Positions 56,096 to 64,000 of a DNA stretch of 64,000 nucleotides are shown piece after piece. The first letter of the stretch is position 1. The number at the start of each line of letters is the position of its first letter. Made by a program: the position numbers and the translations under genes. A model generated the notes under the pieces. It did no database searches and was not told where the DNA came from. It saw nothing but the letters and a program-made list of their open reading frames with translations. Source of the stretch: Rhabdophis nuchalis (taxonomy: Eukaryota > Chordata > Lepidosauria > Squamata > Natricidae); contig CM077645.1 in NCBI GenBank assembly GCA_039707465.1, positions 64,005,350 through 64,069,349 on the forward strand, given 5' to 3'.

Positions 56096-59000
56096 GAATA
56101 TATTTTTTTGGTACAATTGGAAGATGGAGAATTTTGACTAAATATACTGAATAAAGCTGCAGCAGGTGGCTCACCTTGGCAACCCTCAAAAGCTCAGGTA
56201 TGGTTAGTATTTGAATGATCATACTAATGCTACTTCAAAGTCTTATTCTATGTAAAATAATCTTTTCTATCTGACTCTCTTTGATTTTTTTTCTAGATTT
56301 CCCTTGAAGCTGTTCTTGAGCTTCATTATAGATGATGGCCAAGAATGCATTTACTGACATTTTAGCTATCTCTTATGCATCTTTTCCTCTCTAAATTTTC
56401 CATAGCTGCCCACCCTTCCCAATCTGATAAGGCCCCATGAGATATATTTCATCATAACTGATAGGTGAGACGAATCTGGGGGCACAGAAACCTAGAATGA
56501 TGAAACATGACAATTACATATGATTTGCCTGTAAATAAATTCAAGATAACAGTCTATTTCTTAGAATTGCATCAACATTTCTTTTTCTTTGAAAGAGACA
56601 CTGAACACAAATTATCCATCAAGTTAACAGAAGAATGGTAGGATAAAATGGGGCGCATTCCATTCTGTACCACAATTATCTTACTTCCAAAAGCTCATGA
56701 TCTTTAAATTTTCAAAAAAAACTTCAGTATTTTTGCTATTATCATAGCCCTGCCCTGGAAATATTTGTTCTTATGATGCCAGAACAGCTGTGCAGAGTAT
56801 GGTGTTTTGCTATGCACAATACATAAGAATGGCATCAATAAAAAATTTGAGAAACACATCAGTGATAGCATCAGTGTATGGATTAATACCAAGAACTGGT
56901 TATTCAATTTTGAGAGGCAATAAAGAGGGCATGAGAAATTGACAAGATAGAATAGCAGAGATCTCCATGGATATAAAATGGGTGTCTTTTGTTGGGTCCT
57001 AAATGATATAATCATTTGCAATGTTCTTCTATAATGTCTGTTCATGTGTTACCACAAACTTTCTAGAAAGAATAAGTCTACTCAAAGATGAGGGGAAGAA
57101 AATTGTCGTGATGGGTCTGTAGTAATGCAGGCATTAAGTCTCTTTTACTTTCCTAATTTTGCCCATGAAAACAAAAGTTTTTATAAACCATATGCTTTGA
57201 ACATGTTATCCCCATGAAATAAATAGAATAACATTTCGGACAGAGCATTTAAGATGCTACCTTGGATATGCAAACCAATATGCCAAGTGATGCCAGAACT
57301 TTCACAGTCATAAATGACTTCACAATCTAGGGCTGTAATTATAAATGGGGGATCAGCTTTCCTTAGCTTTCTTGAGAAAAGCTAAAAAAGGACAAATGGC
57401 TTGAGGCCAAAGTTGAAGTGCAGATGTTAAAGGCAAACAAAACCGAAAGTTGAAGCATAACCAATTGAGTGCGTCTCCTAAGTTGTACATGAGATATCCA
57501 CTTCCAAATTGTTCAGAGAATATTTGTAATTTGGCCTCTGCCCATACCAATGTTTCCCCACTTTCTTTTGATCTTTCAGTAGGAGAAGTCAGTAACTACC
57601 ATTTTCTCACTACAGTTTGAATAGATGCAAGTTCTGCTCCAATTAGTGCAGGCACACAGGTGATAGATGCTGAATGCCCATTTATTTGATGTTTAAGCCC
57701 ATGTGATCTCTGTCAAAATAAAATATGGTTTTTGTGTGTGAGAGCAACAAATAAGGCAAAAGACAGCTTTCAAAGTGCCAGAGTTCCCAGTGGACAATTG
57801 TTTGCTCGTTTCAATTTACACAGTTGGCTGTCATGTCCCAAGAAAATGCCTTAGGACTCAAAGGCATGGAAAGTCAATTATCATCTCATTTCAAATAACA
57901 TCATTTCCTTTTGCTCTGGGCTAAATTGGAGGTATGTTAATATAACAATGCTAGGAAATCAGCATTGCTTCTCTTGGCACAACATTTAACCTGTATAGAG
58001 ATGCCAAATGTACTACAACAGTAAAAGCAGTTTTCTTGAAGGATCAGGGAGTTGTAAGACACAGACACTAATGTTCTCTCATTTTTTCAGGAATCAAAAA
58101 TAAAACACAGCTGGTGGCGGAAATATCATCTTTAAGGTTCAGATGAAAATTGTACTTGTTATTGAATGAAAAAGAAAAGATAAATTATTTTGAACAGTAA
58201 ACTTTTATGATAAATATTAATTATGAATTTGACAATTAGGGTAAATAATTGTCAAATTCAATATATATATATAAAAAGGTTAGATTTTCTTTTTTCTTTT
58301 AATTTTTCTTTATTATCGCTTGCTCATATTCCCCTCAACGTTCATTCATCATTAAGTCATGTTATACCCTTTCTGTGCAATCCCAATCAAAAGATGCTAG
58401 GTTGTACATATGTATCTTGATCCTTTCCACCAGATGATTTGGGTAGTGGCATAGGAAAATGAAATGAAAATGAAAATCTGCAGTTGCTGTTCTGTACAGT
58501 TTATATGCAAAACATAGGCATTTTTCAATGGACAGCTCTGTACAGAAATATATTTCTAAATAATATACTGTATGTATGCTTTTTTCAGTTGAAATATAAT
58601 CTATTAAACAATTTATTTAAATACAGATCAGCCCAACTATATGCAAGTGCAGTTTCAGCAAACATGATTTTTTTAATGTAATGCTCATGAATTTGTATTA
58701 ACTGATGCTTTTCCCTAGCCAAGAATAGTAGAAAACATCTCTGCCACATATTCCATGGTGAACAGGGCCTTTCAGTGTCCAGGAATCCATAAGTTATTTC
58801 AAATAAATAACCTTTATTAAATTAAAATAGTATGGTCCTGTTGGATCTTGCCAAAAGCTGTCTATTTTGTCCAATCTCCCAGTTTTCCCCAATGGCATCA
58901 GCTATCAGTGGACATTACTGTATCTCCTCTATATTCTGTGTAGCACTATACAAAGGTTCTTATAAGGCCCCTTTTTTCTTGCAGAGTATCCCAAATTCCA

Positions 59001-61551
59001 GGTCAGAATATTTTATTTAAGTGCTAGTCAACATTTAGATCTTTCCTTCCTGTTGTTTTCTTTAGAGGAAGAAAGAAAAGAAGAAAGACCTTTGCACAAA
59101 AGTGGGCAAAATAATAGATACTAGCCAGTATAATATATTTAAAGGATTAACAACAATTGCAAGGGAGTAATCTGACTGTGAATTCATTATCACTGAGGAT
59201 ACTTGCACATGCTGTGTTCATAAATTTGATAATGCTTGGTTTATGAGTTTGATTACTGAGCTAAATTACAGCTCATACTCATTATCTCAATTAATGCATG
59301 CTTTACCACTGTGCTGAAAATAACAAAACTCACAATCAAATGTTAATCAAATAAACTTTACAAAACCACTACTATATCTGAAGTCACAATAAGGATGGGG
59401 AACAAATAAATATAGATATTTATCTCAATTACAGAAATAATTTTTTTAATTAAATGTGTTCCAACAGAACAAAATAATCTACTTATGTTATGATATATTG
59501 ATAATTGTGAATAGCATGATAAACGTCTTTTTATACTTACATGGATTTTTGGTTTTGAAAGCATTTGTATACCATCTTCCAATCTAGAGTCAGAAATTTG
59601 CATAGAGAGAGACAGTATCAAGCATTCTATCCCCCACTGTATTATGACCATCAGATTTCAGAATTTCTACCATGGGGTAAACCTGCATAGCAATATTATA
59701 TAAACAAGATCTCTTTAAATCTGATTTCATCAGTCTGTGACCTCAAGTTGGGTTGAGTTGGTCATGTTAGATGGGAATTACAGTTTGAACTCAGTTTGGG
59801 AATGATTTGATAGCCTACTGTTCTTTAGTAACAGACTATTCAGCTGCTATTCAGCTGACTGCTTAACTATTTTAATTATTTTCCTAGTATACTTATATGA
59901 ACTTATCTTAAAGCAGTATGACCAGAAGTTTGGATAATAATCAATGGCTTGTGGAATTTCTATCAACATCATTCTCAGTAGAAATGAGGAGGAAGTCATA
60001 TTTTGGCCCAAACCATGTAAACCACTCTACCTTGCATTTCCTTATGGCTAGAAAAAAAATGTGCATTTCCCTTTGTTCTAGCATTATGCCTAGATTTCAG
60101 TTCAAAGTCTGCTAAAAATTTCTCCTCAAATTTTCATCATTTTCGTTCAGTTTTAGAGCAGAAGTTTTTTCTTGGAAAAAAACTGTTTTTAGAGGAGGAA
60201 CAAAAAAAACACCAAACCCCTTTTTAAAAATTCTTCTGAATAGGGTAGCTTTTTGTTTTGGTTGAGAGCTTAATACAAAGTGGTCAAGAAAGCATATACG
60301 AATATGGTATCTTCCATTGTACAATACTGTGTCAGTTGGCTTGCTGTCTTACCTTTCCATGCTTTAGTTAAAATCCCAGGAATGAATTCCTCATAGATGC
60401 TTTTCAAGAAACAGGTCTAGCCAAGGAGTCTATGGAGTGTTACGCAACTAAGGTTTAAAATTAAAAATAAAAGATTAATCAATTCTGTGGCACACAAAAC
60501 ACGCAGTATATTAGAGAACAAATTTGAACACACTATTAATTTCAGCTACATGTTGAATAGCTTAACTGGAAGTGCTGCAAGAAGAGTGTTACATCAAGGA
60601 GGGCACTTTGATAGTTACTGGAAGTACAAGGGATAATTTAGCCTGAGAAAATCAATAGTTGGAAATGTCTCATGTCAATGCCTGTCACTGAAGGCACTTA
60701 AGTATTACTTGCAGTTGTATAACCTACTCATCTATTGTCCCTGCTGTCTTTCAAAAAACAGCACGCACTCTATGGTGTAGCCCCCTTTCTCTTCAATTGC
60801 AAACCATGTCAAATATTGCAGCTAATAGACAATTTTTCTCTGTCCTTGACAGATATTTGGCCATTAGCATCCACAGCCCTGCAGGTACCTCAGATTTCTT
60901 TTTTGGGGAGGGGGGTGTCCCTGGTTGTTCTGAAGCTTTGTAATCTTTGCTTTTGATGCCTCTGTGTCTTCTAAAGACACAGCAACACTATCATTAACAA
61001 AGGCAGCAGAAGATTCCTACTTTGTCGGAGACCTTCCTTAATCCTGTTGTAGTTTTTCAATATGGATCTTCGAAAACCTGCTATGACTGTCAATTTCTAT
61101 GTACTGAGCTCTTATCTTTCTTAACAACCAATCTAGAGTACAGCAATTTAAACATATATGCCAAAGAGTGTGAAGGAAATGCAATCTTCCCTTGGGCTAA
61201 CATGTGCTTCCACTTGTCCCCATTTATTGATTTTGAACCCCATTTATTGTGGACTTCAACATCAAGGATGATGTGAGTTTTCCAAAATGCTCAATTTAAT
61301 CCCTTTTATAGGACACTCTTTATTACGTGCCTTTAACATTAACATATCAAGAAAAGTAGTGCCACCACTTGTAGATTTATGTTCCAGCAAGGAATAAAAA
61401 GGAACATTTAAAGGGACATATTTTAATTAATTAAAAATATAATTGATCTTTTCCTGTTCCAGTGAACTTGGCATATTTAAGGGGATCTAATGATGTTGGC
61501 AAGAAGTTAGACAGGGATGGCTAGTGTTAGTATTAATCATGATTCTTCCAT
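56096..61551. other. 5.4 kb AT-rich stretch with no recognised feature
   Basis: A 15-bp-arm hairpin (tgaatttgacaatta, 58225-58261) and an AT repeat just after it are the only structures noted. Probably unique sequence. Confidence 0.45.
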
Positions 61552-61835
61552 GTAATGATGATTGTATCCATTCAGTCATGTCCATGTCCAACTCTTGGTG
61601 ATTCAATGGGCCAGATCTCTCCATGACTTCTGATCTTGCACTGCTTCTTTGAATTGAATGCTCTGGCTGGTGTTAGCTTTGATGGTGTCCAGATACCATG
61701 TTTTTTGACAGCCTGGTTTCCTTTTACCACTAACTCTTCCAAGCATAATTGCTTTCTCCAGTGAATTTCCACATGACATGGCCAAAATAAGTGAGTCACA
61801 GTTTGGTGATTTTTTCCCATGCATTACCGTATTTA
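61552..61835 (-). pseudogene. BovB (RTE) LINE ORF C-terminus, minus strand
   Basis: The minus strand from 61824 to 61603 reads SLEKAIMLGRVSGKRKPG, WYLDTIKANT and LIQFKEAV-type text followed by QKSWRDLAH and a stop. NSLEKxIMLGxxxGKRxxG...WxDxI and DRxxWRxxxH is the C-terminal end of BovB-type ORF2. 'ggtgattcaatgggccagat' lies at the low-coordinate side, then the tail near 61555. Endonuclease and RT are absent. BovB is known for horizontal transfer among squamates and ruminants; this copy is 5'-truncated. Confidence 0.78.
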
Positions 61836-64000
61836 TTTTCTTCAGGAATTTTAAAACATACTTTCATTATTTTGAAGCACTACGCTGGCAAGAAGTGGAT
61901 AAAATATGCCTGCTGTGTTGTTGCTTGGGAATCTTCCCCCTTTTTTTCCTGCCTACAGTTTAGAAGGAAAGTGAAGCAAAAGGTAGCATATTTATAAAAT
62001 ATTAATAATATAACTTTTTAAAATGTGTTAATTTCCCACACATCTGCAAGTAAGCATTATTCAGGTGCCATAAAAAGTGACTTACTCTATGACACATATG
62101 TGGCAAGTAGTTTCACCTCTAATGTTTATACCTGAAACACTCTCCCCAGATGCCTACATTGAAAACACCCTAGTTGCACAACATTTGTAACTAGGGAACC
62201 TATACTTAGCGTATCAGCTATGTTTGAATGAGAGCTAAAGAAGTGGGAGCAGAAACAAAAGGAACTCTACTTTGGAGTTCATCATTTGCTTTAAACACCT
62301 AATAGAATTTTATAAATAAAGTAACACAGTTCAGAACCTCCAAGAACAACTTCAACTCAAGCTGTTCATTATTTCTTTTCATTATTGGGCAAAACCCAAT
62401 GGCTTGATTCTGGTGATTTGCCTTTTCTGTTGCAAGAAGCAACCCAGAGAAAATGTACCACCTTTCTTAACTCTTTTTTTCTGACAAATTGGGAAGCCCT
62501 TTGGAGCAATTATGGTGTGGCTGCAGAGGGGACTGCAATAGAGTTGGGAGAGAAGAGAAGTCAAGAGTCCTGTTGGAGAAGCAGATATCTACTTATCTGG
62601 ATTTAGATTCTACCCATCCTCTTTAAAAATTCATCGGGCTATTCCAACCTGTAGAAAGTGAACTGAATTCAAAATTAAAACAAACGTCTGACTAAATACC
62701 TGAAATCCACACTACTTATCTTTTGTTTACAAGCAGAGCAGGAAATTATCTAAGACTCATGAGCTGTAAATTGAAACCCCAGATTTCCTCAGACGAATTA
62801 GGTTTATCCTTCATGCAGAAAATTAGATATGATAGCTAAAGCACAAAAAGCTTTAAAGGTATTAGCCAACCTTTATAATCCAGTCAAGTCTGATCACATA
62901 TTTAGACTATTTCTTACATTTGATATAGGTAGTAACATTTTTTTTAAAAAACTTAGTAAGTGGCACCATGTCGCCAATCACTTTTTTTTGAATGCAGTAG
63001 CAACTAATGACTTAAGTAGAGCTTACCCTTTCCTTTGACTGATTTAATGTGTCACACAGTGATTATGGAATGAGATAGCACTTTCTTTTCATGTGCACTT
63101 TGATATTACATAATCATTAGCATTATTTGGGAACCACTCTTAGTCCTCAGAGAATATACTTGGGTCACTATTTCTAACACATCCCCTTTCCTTACTTCAG
63201 CCTCATTTTCAGCTAACAAGCATAAAAGAGCCAGTTCATAGAGAAATAACAAGAATTTTATTTTTTGACTAACAACATCCTGCTTTTAGCTGACTTCATC
63301 CTAGTTTGACAGATTTCTTTTTTTAAAAAAAGCTGAATTATTGCATTCTTTACCAAATCTAATGCATATGTAGCAAAAATTCCCAATATCATTTTCTAGT
63401 TGTTTATTAAGAGGAGTCATATCCAATCTATTATTTTGTGCGATTCAACACTCGTGTTTTTCACTCCATTTTTTTTAATACAGTGTCTTTGTATAAAATA
63501 CAAAATTAGTTAGCAATTTTAAAACTATCCTTTTATTAATTAGCCTTTTTCAAATTAACGTGTTAATATGGATGTAAACAATCTAAACCTGTTTAAAAAG
63601 AGTGAAGTGAAAGGCAAGTACATGGCAAGCATTTCCACGTTGCATTTCAGTTTACTACACTTACCTTTTTGGTAAGTCAATAATCTTCCATGTTTTCTGA
63701 GTATTTCTCCCTCTTTTAAGCATAGAGGTAGAATCCATAGTGGCATTTTTAAAAAAAGTAAGGTGTCAATGGAACTTAAATATGATTGTGATGTCATTAG
63801 GAAAGTGTATTTTGATGAAATCTACTTGATTCTAATTGCTTGGGTCTTAATTTTCAACTTTGCAAGAGTAAGGTATCTTTTTCTTTTCAAAATAAGCATA
63901 TTTATTTATAAATCAGATTAACTGATTAGTTACTTTGACTAAAAGTGACTCTGGGGGGGGGGGAACACTAAAGCAGCAAATATTAAAAAAACATAAAAAT
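61836..64000. other. AT-rich stretch with no recognised feature
   Basis: G-run at 63953-63962. No repeat family or coding signature seen to the window end. Confidence 0.5.

Overview
This looks like intergenic or deep-intronic DNA from a squamate reptile, most likely an advanced snake. No exon of a host protein-coding gene was recognised on either strand. Nearly every open frame that makes sense as protein belongs to a transposable element: CR1, L2, L1-type ORF1, BovB and R4-like non-LTR retrotransposons, plus a Tc1/mariner transposase. Squamate signatures include Squam/Sauria-type tRNA SINEs, a BovB 3' end, CR1/L3 3' tails that run into AATAG-type microsatellites, and an L2 copy with a long intact reverse transcriptase frame. 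Family names were assigned by eye and memory, without database searches.

Layout. 1-9.8 kb: short hAT-like palindromic elements, an L3/CR1 tail, a solo LTR with 5-bp target duplication, minus-strand L2 3' ends and tetranucleotide repeats. 11-15 kb: two CR1 3' halves in opposite orientation, a broken Tc1 element with two head-to-head pieces, a DNA element and an inverted SINE. 16-30 kb: hAT-like elements, CR1 remnants, SINEs, a 38-unit TTC array and an R4-like 3' end. 31.35-35.43 kb: an L1-type element that carries only ORF1, interrupted by a second ORF1-only element of the same kind; both have target-site duplications. 36-51 kb: more hAT-like elements, including one nested inside another with an empty-site paralogue 10 kb away, CR1 and L2 remnants, and a nearly perfect 77-bp-arm inverted repeat. 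51.8-56.1 kb: a near full-length plus-strand L2 LINE with GC-rich 5' region, endonuclease, reverse transcriptase and 3' UTR, disrupted by two frameshifts. 56.1-64 kb: mostly AT-rich sequence with no recognised feature apart from a BovB tail.

Most notable: (1) two nested, independently inserted ORF1-only L1-type elements sharing 5' UTR, ORF1 and 3' UTR, resembling mammalian half-L1 (HAL1) elements; (2) at least twelve short hAT-like elements whose 8-bp target duplications all carry TA at the centre, the pattern reported for the Buster group of hAT transposons; (3) a MITE-in-MITE insertion proved by its paralogous empty site inside the same window.
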